NCBI GenBank assembly: GCA_002387845.1
Contig: DGLB01000065.1
Location: 1,180-9,043 of the forward strand
DNA length: 7,864 nucleotides
Direction of reading: 5' to 3'
From: Stenotrophomonas maltophilia
GTDB taxonomy: Bacteria > Pseudomonadota > Gammaproteobacteria > Xanthomonadales > Xanthomonadaceae
Below, piece by piece: positions 1 to 4,948 of the stretch (the first letter of the stretch is position 1; each line of letters starts with the position of its first letter). A program made the position numbers and the translations under genes. The notes below the pieces were generated by a model. The model saw nothing but the letters and a program-made list of their open reading frames with translations, was not told the DNA's origin and did not search any database.

Positions 1-8
1 CCCGAGCC

Positions 9-31
9 GCCATCGACAGAGTGTCGGTGGC
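9..31. repeat. Inverted repeat (hairpin), 10-bp stem
   Basis: GCCATCGACA at 9-18 pairs with TGTCGGTGGC at 22-31 around a GAG loop. Nine pairs are Watson-Crick and one is T-G. No T tract follows, so a classical intrinsic terminator is unlikely. It may be a dispersed intergenic palindrome or a 3' end structure of a gene upstream of the window. Confidence 0.6.
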
Positions 32-101
32 CATCGAAGATCAAGATCAACGGCGGTTCCGATCCGTTGTCATGCGTTACCGGATGTTGGGGATTTCACG
101 G

Positions 102-118
102 CGGTCGTCTTGCGACCG
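102..118. repeat. Inverted repeat, 6-bp stem
   Basis: CGGTCG (102-107) and CGACCG (113-118) form a perfect 6-bp stem around TCTTG. It lies about 140 bases before mutL. No function is evident. Confidence 0.45.
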
Positions 119-247
119 ACCCTACCGGACCTCATGCAATGGTCACCGGCCAACCCACCCCGGTGCGCCCAAACACGGAAACTGATGCCCACGGGCTGTT
201 CGCATGAATCCAAACGCAGGCGGGCAGAGCCCGGCTCCCCATTTCGC

Positions 248-253
248 TATCAT
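248..253 (+). promoter_or_regulatory. Possible -10 box for leaderless mutL transcript
   Basis: TATCAT matches five of six bases of the sigma-70 -10 consensus and ends six bases before the mutL ATG at 260. Transcription would then begin at or next to the A of the start codon. No Shine-Dalgarno-like purine run precedes the ATG, which fits a leaderless message. There is no good -35 box at the right distance (225-230 is CAGAGC). This is inference from spacing only. Confidence 0.22.
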
Positions 254-259
254 CACACC

Positions 260-2119
260 ATGAGCATCCGTCAGTTACCCGAAATCCTCATCAACCAGAT
301 CGCCGCCGGCGAGGTCGTGGAACGGCCTGCCTCCGTGGTCAAGGAACTGGTGGAGAACGCGCTGGATGCCGGGGCTACCCGTGTCGATATCGACCTGGAA
401 GAGGGTGGGGTGCGGTTGATCCGCATCCGCGATGATGGCGGCGGCATCGCGCCGGAAGAACTGCCGTTGGCCGTTTCGCGCCATGCCACCAGCAAGATCG
501 CCAGCCTGGATGACCTGGAAGCCGTTGCCACGCTCGGTTTTCGCGGCGAAGCGCTGCCGTCCATCGCCTCGGTCAGCCGCTTCACCCTGGCGTCGCGCCG
601 TGCCCACGACGAACATGGCTCCGCCTTGCAGATCGAAGGCGGCAAGGTCGGTCAGGTCACCCCGCGCGCGCATGCGCCGGGCACCACCGTCGAAGTGCGC
701 GAACTGTTCTACAACGTGCCGGCGCGGCGCAAATTCCTGCGCGCCGAACGTACCGAACTCGGTCACATTGAAGAATGGCTGCGCTCACTGGCGCTGGCCC
801 GCCCCGATGTGGAACTGCGTGTTTCGCACAACGGCAAGCCCTCGCGCCGCTACAAGCCGGGCGACCTGTATTCGGATGCCCGCCTGGGCGAAACCCTGGG
901 CGACGATTTCGCCGCCCAGGCACTGCGCGTCGATCACACCGGTGCGGGCCTGCGCCTGCACGGCTGGATCGCCCAGCCGCACTATTCGCGTGCCAGCACC
1001 GACCAGCAGTATTTCTACGTCAATGGCCGCGCCGTGCGCGACCGCAGCGTCGCGCATGCGGTGAAGATGGCCTATGGCGACGTGCTGTTCCATGGTCGCC
1101 AGCCGGCCTATGTGCTGTTTCTGGAACTGGACCCGACCCGTGTCGACGTCAACGTGCACCCGGCCAAGCACGAAGTGCGCTTCCGCGATTCCCGCCTGAT
1201 CCACGACTTCGTCTACCGCACGCTCAAGGAAGCGCTGGCCGAAACCCGCGCCGGCATGACCGCCACCGCTGCCGCGCTCGACGCCCATGCTGCCGCCACC
1301 GCGCCCGCCTATGCCAGCGACGCGGCTGGCAGCGGTTACGCGCTGGCTGGCGCTGGAGGCGGTGGCAGCAGCATGGGCGGCTGGCGGCCGCAGCAGTCGC
1401 CGTTGGGGCTGCGCGTGGCCGATGCGCCGTCTGCCTATGCGGCGCTGTATGCGCGCCCCGAAGGCAACGACAGCCCTGCGCTGCCGCCGATGCCCAGCGA
1501 GAACGGCTTGCCGGTCACCTCTGCCGACAGTGGTGTGCCGCCGCTGGGCTACGCGATCGCCCAGCTGCACGGCATTTACATCCTGGCGGAAAACGCCGAA
1601 GGGCTGATCGTGGTGGACATGCATGCCGCACACGAACGGATTGGCTACGAACGCTTGAAAACCGCGCACGACGGCATTGGCCTGCATGCGCAGCCGCTGC
1701 TGGTGCCGATCACCCTGGCGGTGGGCGAGCGCGATGCGGATACGGCCGAGCGCGAAGCGGAAACGCTGACCGCGCTGGGGTTTGAAATCACCCGTTCCGG
1801 CCCGGGCTCGCTGCATGTGCGCAGCATTCCCGCGCTGCTGGCCAACGCCGAGCCCGAAGGCCTGCTGCGCGACGTGCTCACCGACCTGCGCGAGCACGGC
1901 CAGAGCCGGCGCATTGCCAGTGCACGTGATGAGCTGCTGTCGACCATGGCCTGCCACGGTGCCGTGCGCGCCAACCGCCGCCTTACCGTGCCGGAAATGA
2001 ATGCCTTGCTGCGCGACATGGAAATCACCGAGCGGTCGGGCCAGTGCAATCACGGCCGACCGACCTGGGCGCGTTTTTCACTGGCGGAGATCGACCGCTG
2101 GTTCCTGCGTGGACGTTGA
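260..2119 (+). CDS. mutL: DNA mismatch repair protein MutL (endonuclease-type)
   Basis: MutL is the dimeric ATPase that couples mismatch recognition by MutS to strand incision. The 619-residue product has the GHKL ATPase fold at the N-terminus: the E29-N33 box, D58-x-GGGI, the GFRGEALPSI segment near 93-102 and GTTVEV at 141-146. The transducer segment VNVHPAKHEVRF is at 297-308, with K303. Residues about 331-425 form an Ala/Gly/Pro-rich linker. The C-terminal dimerisation domain carries D453-M-HAAHE459-xxxx-E464, close to the metal-binding DQHA(x)2E(x)4E motif of nicking MutLs, plus ACHGAVRA at 564-571 and CNHGRP at 596-601, close to CPHGRP. This differs from E. coli MutL, which lacks the nuclease motif and relies on MutH. 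The start at 260 is chosen because MSIRQLPEILINQIAAGE is the family N-terminus. The reading frame is open upstream to 110. It is the first gene of a probable three-gene operon. Confidence 0.97.
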   Translation: MSIRQLPEILINQIAAGEVVERPASVVKELVENALDAGATRVDIDLEEGGVRLIRIRDDGGGIAPEELPLAVSRHATSKIASLDDLEAVATLGFRGEALPSIASVSRFTLASRRAHDEHGSALQIEGGKVGQVTPRAHAPGTTVEVRELFYNVPARRKFLRAERTELGHIEEWLRSLALARPDVELRVSHNGKPSRRYKPGDLYSDARLGETLGDDFAAQALRVDHTGAGLRLHGWIAQPHYSRASTDQQYFYVNGRAVRDRSVAHAVKMAYGDVLFHGRQPAYVLFLELDPTRVDVNVHPAKHEVRFRDSRLIHDFVYRTLKEALAETRAGMTATAAALDAHAAATAPAYASDAAGSGYALAGAGGGGSSMGGWRPQQSPLGLRVADAPSAYAALYARPEGNDSPALPPMPSENGLPVTSADSGVPPLGYAIAQLHGIYILAENAEGLIVVDMHAAHERIGYERLKTAHDGIGLHAQPLLVPITLAVGERDADTAEREAETLTALGFEITRSGPGSLHVRSIPALLANAEPEGLLRDVLTDLREHGQSRRIASARDELLSTMACHGAVRANRRLTVPEMNALLRDMEITERSGQCNHGRPTWARFSLAEIDRWFLRGR

Positions 2120-2143
2120 AGGGGAAAACCACTTGAAGGGGAA
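2116..2143 (+). promoter_or_regulatory. Duplicated Shine-Dalgarno segment before lipoprotein gene
   Basis: The 11-mer TTGAAGGGGAA occurs at 2116-2126 and again at 2133-2143. The first copy overlaps the mutL stop (TGA 2117-2119). Its AAGGGG (2119-2124) is eight bases before an in-frame TTG at 2133. The second AAGGGG (2136-2141) is nine bases before the ATG at 2151. Each copy could serve a start codon. The ATG is preferred because it gives a compact lipoprotein signal peptide. Confidence 0.6.
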
Positions 2144-2150
2144 GCGTTTG

Positions 2151-3092
2151 ATGGGAAAGCGTCATTGGGGGCGCGGCATGATGGCGGCCGCACTGGTGCT
2201 GGGCCTGGCCGCCTGCGGCGAGAAAGAAACCGCACCGGTGGTCGCACCGGTCGACCCGGTGTTTGCCGCCGAACAGCAGCAATGGCGGCAGCAGCGCTAC
2301 ACCGAGTTGAACGCGCCCGACGGCTGGACCAGCCTGGTCGGCCTGCACTGGCTGGAGCACAAGGCGCACTACATCGGCAGCGGCCCGGGCAGCGGCATCC
2401 GCCTGGCCGTGGGGCCGGACAAGCTGGGCATGGTCGCGCGCAACGGCAACAGCGTGACCTTCACCCCCGAGCGTGGCGTGCCGATGACGGTGGAAGGTGA
2501 GCCGGTGACCGGTCGCATCCGCTTCTTCAGCGACCGCGACGCGACGCCCACGAAGATCGCCTTCGACGACGGCCGCGGCCAGCTCAGCCTGATCCATCGC
2601 GGCGAACGTTTTGCCCTGCGCGTGAAGCACGCCGATGCGGCAACCCGCACCGGCTTCACCGGCCTGACCTACTGGGATGGCGGCCCGGCGTGGAAAGTCA
2701 CCGCGCGCTTTGTCCCGCATGCGGCGGGCAAGCGCCTGTCGATCGTCGACATCACCGGCCTGACCACCGAGATGGCGAATGCCGGCGCGCTGGAGTTCGA
2801 GAAGGACGGCAAGCCTTACCGGCTGGAAGCGCTGGGCGAGCCCGGCGGCGAGTTGTTCGTGATCTTCGGCGACCGTACCAGTGGCCACGGCAGTTATCCT
2901 GCCGGCCGCTACCTGGACCTGCCCGCGCCGGACGCCAGCGGCCAGGTGGTGATCGACTTCAATCATGCCTACAACCCGCCGTGCGCGTTCACCCCGTTCG
3001 CGACCTGCCCGTTGACCCCGCCGGAAAACCGCCTGGACCTGCGTGTTGAAGCCGGTGAGAAGGTCTACCACACCCCACAAGGAGGAACCTGA
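2151..3092 (+). CDS. DUF1684 family lipoprotein
   Basis: The predicted product is a 313-residue exported lipoprotein of unknown function. The N-terminus is basic (MGKRHWGRG), followed by a short hydrophobic core and the lipobox LAAC with lipidated Cys22. Gly rather than Asp follows the Cys, which by the usual Lol rule suggests outer membrane sorting. The mature part carries DUF1684 hallmarks: GWTSLVGLHWLE at 58-69 and the C-terminal segment DFNHAYNPPCAF...CPLTPPENRLDL at 269-297, with Cys278 and Cys286, which could form a disulfide. It starts 31 bases after mutL and its TGA (3090-3092) overlaps the ATG of the next gene by one base, so translational coupling is likely. An upstream in-frame TTG at 2133 would add six residues. 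Family membership is from motif recognition. No enzymatic role is known to me. Confidence 0.88.
   Translation: MGKRHWGRGMMAAALVLGLAACGEKETAPVVAPVDPVFAAEQQQWRQQRYTELNAPDGWTSLVGLHWLEHKAHYIGSGPGSGIRLAVGPDKLGMVARNGNSVTFTPERGVPMTVEGEPVTGRIRFFSDRDATPTKIAFDDGRGQLSLIHRGERFALRVKHADAATRTGFTGLTYWDGGPAWKVTARFVPHAAGKRLSIVDITGLTTEMANAGALEFEKDGKPYRLEALGEPGGELFVIFGDRTSGHGSYPAGRYLDLPAPDASGQVVIDFNHAYNPPCAFTPFATCPLTPPENRLDLRVEAGEKVYHTPQGGT
3079..3085 (+). promoter_or_regulatory. Strong ribosome binding site at stop/start overlap
   Basis: AAGGAGG lies six bases before the ATG at 3092, within the last codons of the DUF1684 gene. The stop and start share one base (TGATG, 3090-3094). It is the strongest Shine-Dalgarno sequence I see in the window and fixes the start of the TraB/GumN gene. 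Confidence 0.85.
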
Positions 3093-4030
3093 TGGTGTTC
3101 AAGCGCGTACTGATGTCGCTGTTGCTGGGAGCAGGCCTGCTGGCCGGCCCGGCTGTTGCCGCACCTGCGGCCAAGGCCGGGTCCACCGCGCCGGTGCCAC
3201 TGCTGTGGAAGGTGACCGGCCCCGGTGACAGCCGGGTCTACCTGCTCGGCTCGTTCCACATGCTGCGTGCCGATGATTACCCGCTGGCAGCCGATGTCGA
3301 TCAGGCCTTTGCGGCGTCGAACCGGCTGATGTTCGAACTGTCGCCGGACGACATGCAGTCGCCTGATCTGGTCACCAAGATGATGCAGGCGGCGATGCGC
3401 ACCGACGGCAGCGAACTGCGCCGTGACCTGGATGCGCCCACCTGGACCAAGCTGCAGGCCTACGCGGCCGCCAACAACATGCCGCTGGCACAGCTGCAGG
3501 GCATGAAGCCGTGGTTTGTAGGGCTGACCATCACCCTCAGCCAGCTCGCGCGCATGGGCCTGGACCCGGCGCTGGGGCTGGATCGTCACTTCATGAAGCG
3601 GGCGGCTGATGCCGGCAAGCCGGCCAGCGGGCTCGAGAGCATCGATACGCAGATTGCGGTGTTCGCGCAGATGTCGGCCAAGGAACAGCAGCAGATGGTG
3701 GCCGAGGCGCTGGACCAGGCCGAGCAGGCGGATGCGCTGAGCCGCAAGCTGCACGACGCATGGCGGCGCGGTGACGAAAAGCTGCTGTGGAACGAGATGG
3801 CGGTGGACATGCGCAGTCAGTACCCGCAGCTGTACAAGCGCATCAATACCGAGCGCAACGAGGCCTGGGTGTCCAAGCTGCAGCAGCAGTTGCAGGCCGG
3901 GCAGGGCGGCACCCTGGTGGTGGTGGGCGCGCTGCACCTGCTGGGCGAGGATGGCGTGGTGGAGAAACTGCGCTCCAAGGGTTTCAAGGTCGAGCGCGTC
4001 TGCACCGGCTGCGCCAAGCCGAAGCGCTGA
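3092..4030 (+). CDS. TraB/GumN (Tiki-like) family exported protein
   Basis: The product is 312 residues. It begins with a Sec-type signal peptide (basic MVFKR, hydrophobic core 6-18, likely cut near AVAA-P at 24-25), so it should be periplasmic. Family signatures are LLGSFHMLR (51-59, GSFH), the acidic FELSP (81-85), GLDRHFM (162-168), LESIDTQ (181-187), ERNEAW (254-259) and VVVGALHLLGEDG (276-288, GALH). The paired GxxH motifs and the conserved Glu are the proposed metal site of the TraB/Tiki superfamily; eukaryotic Tiki members are metalloproteases. Activity in bacterial GumN-like members is not established. The tail CTGCAKPKR holds two Cys. It overlaps the DUF1684 lipoprotein gene by one base and a bidirectional terminator follows. 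The two proteins may work together in the envelope, which is inference from arrangement. Confidence 0.9.
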   Translation: MVFKRVLMSLLLGAGLLAGPAVAAPAAKAGSTAPVPLLWKVTGPGDSRVYLLGSFHMLRADDYPLAADVDQAFAASNRLMFELSPDDMQSPDLVTKMMQAAMRTDGSELRRDLDAPTWTKLQAYAAANNMPLAQLQGMKPWFVGLTITLSQLARMGLDPALGLDRHFMKRAADAGKPASGLESIDTQIAVFAQMSAKEQQQMVAEALDQAEQADALSRKLHDAWRRGDEKLLWNEMAVDMRSQYPQLYKRINTERNEAWVSKLQQQLQAGQGGTLVVVGALHLLGEDGVVEKLRSKGFKVERVCTGCAKPKR

Positions 4031-4038
4031 ACGCAGCG

Positions 4039-4061
4039 GCCGGCATCCAGGCGATGCCGGC
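4039..4061. repeat. Perfect 9-bp inverted repeat after TraB/GumN gene
   Basis: GCCGGCATC (4039-4047) and GATGCCGGC (4053-4061) form a perfect stem around CAGGC. It begins eight bases after the TGA at 4028-4030 and sits just before the terminator hairpin at 4074-4093. It could stabilise the mRNA 3' end or be a REP-like palindrome. Confidence 0.65.
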
Positions 4062-4067
4062 GAACAC

Positions 4068-4099
4068 AAAAAAGGCGCAGCATGAGCTGCGCCTTTTTT
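4068..4099. terminator. Bidirectional intrinsic terminator
   Basis: GGCGCAGC (4074-4081) and GCTGCGCC (4086-4093) form a perfect 8-bp stem around an ATGA loop. Six A precede it (4068-4073) and six T follow (4094-4099), so it reads as a classical terminator from both sides. It lies between the convergent TraB/GumN gene (ends 4030) and phaR (ends 4120) and should end both transcripts. Confidence 0.93.
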
Positions 4100-4119
4100 C
4101 GTGCATCCGCGCGCGCGGA

Positions 4120-4638
4120 TCAGCGGCGGGTCTTGGTGCCGGCAGGCGCGTCCGGCTTGCCGGTACCGGTGCTGGTGCCCGGCGGGTTGGGGCGGGCACC
4201 GAAGCCGGCTCCCATGTTGCGCTGGAAGTCCTGCCACAGTTCCAGGTTGCGCTCGGTGAGCTGGTTCATCATCGCCCACGGGGTCTGGCCCAGCAGGTTG
4301 CCCATCTGCTGGCGGAACTGCTGCTGCTGGTCCAGGAAGACCTGCATGCTGCGCTCCAGGTAATTGCCCATGAAGCCCTGCAGCGAATCGCCGTAGAAGC
4401 GGATCAGCTGGCTGAGCAGCTGGGTGGAGAGCATCGGCTCGCCGTCCTGTTCCTGGTCGGCAATGATCTGCAGCAGCACGGAACGGGTCAGGTCGTCGCC
4501 GCTCTTGGCGTCGCGGACTTCGAAGTCCTCGCCGTCCAGGATCAGCTGGCGCACGTCCTCGATGGTGATGTAGCTGGAAATCTCAGTGTCGTAGAGACGG
4601 CGGTTCGGATACTTCTTGATGATGCGGTTCGCAGCCAT
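4120..4638 (-). CDS. phaR: Polyhydroxyalkanoate synthesis repressor PhaR
   Basis: PhaR binds DNA and PHB granules, and represses phasin and other pha genes until polymer forms. The 172-residue product starts with the family signature RIIKKYPNRRLYDTEISSYIT (two halves, residues 5-25) and has the PHB_acc_N DNA-binding domain at about 3-62. The PHB accumulation domain follows at about 64-105 (LSTQLLSQLIRFYG and after). Residues about 106-145 are rich in Gln and hydrophobics. The tail is Gly/Pro/Thr-rich and ends in TKTRR. The start at 4638 is chosen because MAANRIIKKYPNRR is the conserved N-terminus; the frame extends to an ATG at 4710 without family similarity. The Shine-Dalgarno sequence is weak. 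It is convergent with the TraB/GumN gene and shares its terminator. phbB lies upstream on the same strand, 310 bases away. Confidence 0.94.
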   Translation of the reverse strand: MAANRIIKKYPNRRLYDTEISSYITIEDVRQLILDGEDFEVRDAKSGDDLTRSVLLQIIADQEQDGEPMLSTQLLSQLIRFYGDSLQGFMGNYLERSMQVFLDQQQQFRQQMGNLLGQTPWAMMNQLTERNLELWQDFQRNMGAGFGARPNPPGTSTGTGKPDAPAGTKTRR

Positions 4639-4667
4639 GAAGCAAGCACTCGTCAACGTAGGGGCGA

Positions 4668-4698
4668 ATGATTGCGCAGCGCAGCACTGGTTGCAACC
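4668..4698 (-). promoter_or_regulatory. Candidate phaR promoter with overlapping palindrome
   Basis: Reading the - strand, TTGCAA (4696-4691) and AATCAT (4673-4668) are separated by 17 bases and each matches four of six consensus bases. A start near 4661 would leave a leader of about 23 bases. The -35 box sits inside the perfect palindrome GGTTGCAACC (4689-4698). PhaR proteins are known to bind TGC/GCA-rich sites and to repress their own gene in other bacteria, so this is a reasonable autoregulatory operator. It is not proven. Confidence 0.35.
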
Positions 4699-4724
4699 TT
4701 CTTTGGTCATTTATCTGGATTCTT

Positions 4725-4740
4725 CATGCTGCGCAGCATG
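4725..4740. repeat. Perfect 16-base palindrome
   Basis: CATGCTGC (4725-4732) is followed directly by its reverse complement GCAGCATG (4733-4740). With no loop it is better suited as a protein-binding site for a dimer than as an RNA hairpin. Its core CTGCGCAG resembles the CTGC/GCAG half-sites reported for PhaR, though without the usual spacer. Confidence 0.7.
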
Positions 4741-4742
4741 GA

Positions 4743-4771
4743 GTGCAGCATTCCCTGCGGGACTGCTGCAC
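4743..4771. repeat. 13-bp hairpin with one mismatch
   Basis: GTGCAGCATTCCC (4743-4755) pairs with GGGACTGCTGCAC (4759-4771) around a TGC loop. Twelve of thirteen positions pair (T4751 faces C4763). It lies two bases after the 16-base palindrome. No T tract follows on either strand, so it does not look like a terminator. Confidence 0.75.
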
Positions 4772-4777
4772 CGCCCA

Positions 4778-4808
4778 CGTTCTGCGCGGCAGAACGCGGG
4801 CCCCCGCG
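4778..4808. repeat. Two abutting hairpins with a CTGC-N3-GCAG core
   Basis: CGTTCTGC (4778-4785) and GCAGAACG (4789-4796) form a perfect 8-bp inverted repeat around GCG. CGCGGG (4795-4800) and CCCGCG (4803-4808) form a second 6-bp stem that shares two bases with the first. The first contains CTGC-GCG-GCAG, the CTGC-N3-GCAG arrangement described for PhaR binding in Rhodobacter. That makes it a candidate operator or, equally, part of a dispersed palindromic repeat. Confidence 0.65.
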
Positions 4809-4838
4809 CATTCCACCTTATCCCCCCGCCTTCGGCGC

Positions 4839-4861
4839 GCCCCCTTTAACAAAAAGGGGGC
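4839..4861. repeat. Perfect 9-bp inverted repeat GCCCCCTTT/AAAGGGGGC
   Basis: GCCCCCTTT (4839-4847) and AAAGGGGGC (4853-4861) flank the loop AACAA. There is no T tract after the stem on either strand, so simple intrinsic termination is doubtful. It lies 88 bases beyond the phbB stop and might still define its mRNA 3' end. Confidence 0.6.
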
Positions 4862-4880
4862 TCTCCTCCAGAGGGTTGGC

Positions 4881-4902
4881 GTAGAGCCGGGCTTGCCCGG
4901 CT
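4881..4902 (+). repeat. SMAG element (GTAG-headed REP-like palindrome)
   Basis: GTAG (4881-4884) is directly followed by AGCCGGGC (4885-4892), loop TT, and GCCCGGCT (4895-4902), a perfect 8-bp stem. A 5' GTAG head plus a short GC-rich stem-loop is the defining layout of SMAG repeats, the abundant REP-like family of S. maltophilia. REP repeats of this kind are thought to be moved by RAYT transposases; none is encoded here. It follows phbB on the opposite strand. Confidence 0.85.
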
Positions 4903-4948
4903 GCCGTTTGCGCGGTGTTTGTTCTGTTGGTGTCGCGCTCTGAAACCG

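Larger units (their letters stand above)
1..259. other. Non-coding lead-in upstream of mutL
   Basis: I recognise no gene here. The mutL frame stays open back to position 110, but the translated stretch 110-259 does not resemble the family N-terminus and is probably untranslated. The region contains inverted repeats at 9-31, 102-118 and a short one at 221-233 (CGGGC/GCCCG around AGA). CCATCGA occurs at both 10-16 and 31-37, and GATCAA is repeated in tandem near 39-50. The gene before mutL, if there is one, must end before the window starts. No T-rich terminator tail is visible after any of the hairpins. Confidence 0.6.
4639..4948. other. Hairpin-rich intergenic region between phbB and phaR
   Basis: This 310-base gap between two - strand genes holds no gene I can support. 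It contains a candidate phaR promoter with a GGTTGCAACC palindrome (4689-4698) and then five inverted-repeat structures within about 180 bases: 4725-4740, 4743-4771, 4778-4808, 4839-4861 and the SMAG at 4881-4902. TGC/GCA words recur from 4670 to 4795. Small open frames on the + strand here look like by-products of base composition. Confidence 0.75.

Noticed and set aside
110..259. N-terminal extension of MutL by 50 residues
   Set aside because: The extension does not look like MutL sequence, and MSIRQLPEILINQIAAGE at 260 is the canonical family start.
1256..1535. Ala/Gly-rich stretch of MutL as a frameshift or insertion
   Set aside because: The frame is intact, and a low-complexity linker between the ATPase and C-terminal domains is normal for MutL.
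785..2053. Long open frame (422 residues) antisense to mutL
   Set aside because: Composition-driven open frame in high-GC DNA; no recognisable domain, and mutL is unambiguous on the other strand.
3065..4279. Long open frame (404 residues) antisense to the TraB/GumN gene
   Set aside because: It crosses the bidirectional terminator and two real genes, and its product is Arg/His/Gln-rich without recognisable motifs.
4639..4710. N-terminal extension of PhaR from the ATG at 4710
   Set aside because: The added residues are unrelated to the family and cover the likely promoter.
4839..4861. Intrinsic terminator for phbB
   Set aside because: The stem is perfect, but no T tract follows on the - strand, so it is listed only as an inverted repeat.
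4616..4943. Small + strand open frames in the phbB-phaR gap
   Set aside because: They run through inverted repeats and the SMAG and encode Cys/Pro/Arg-rich strings without similarity to anything I know.
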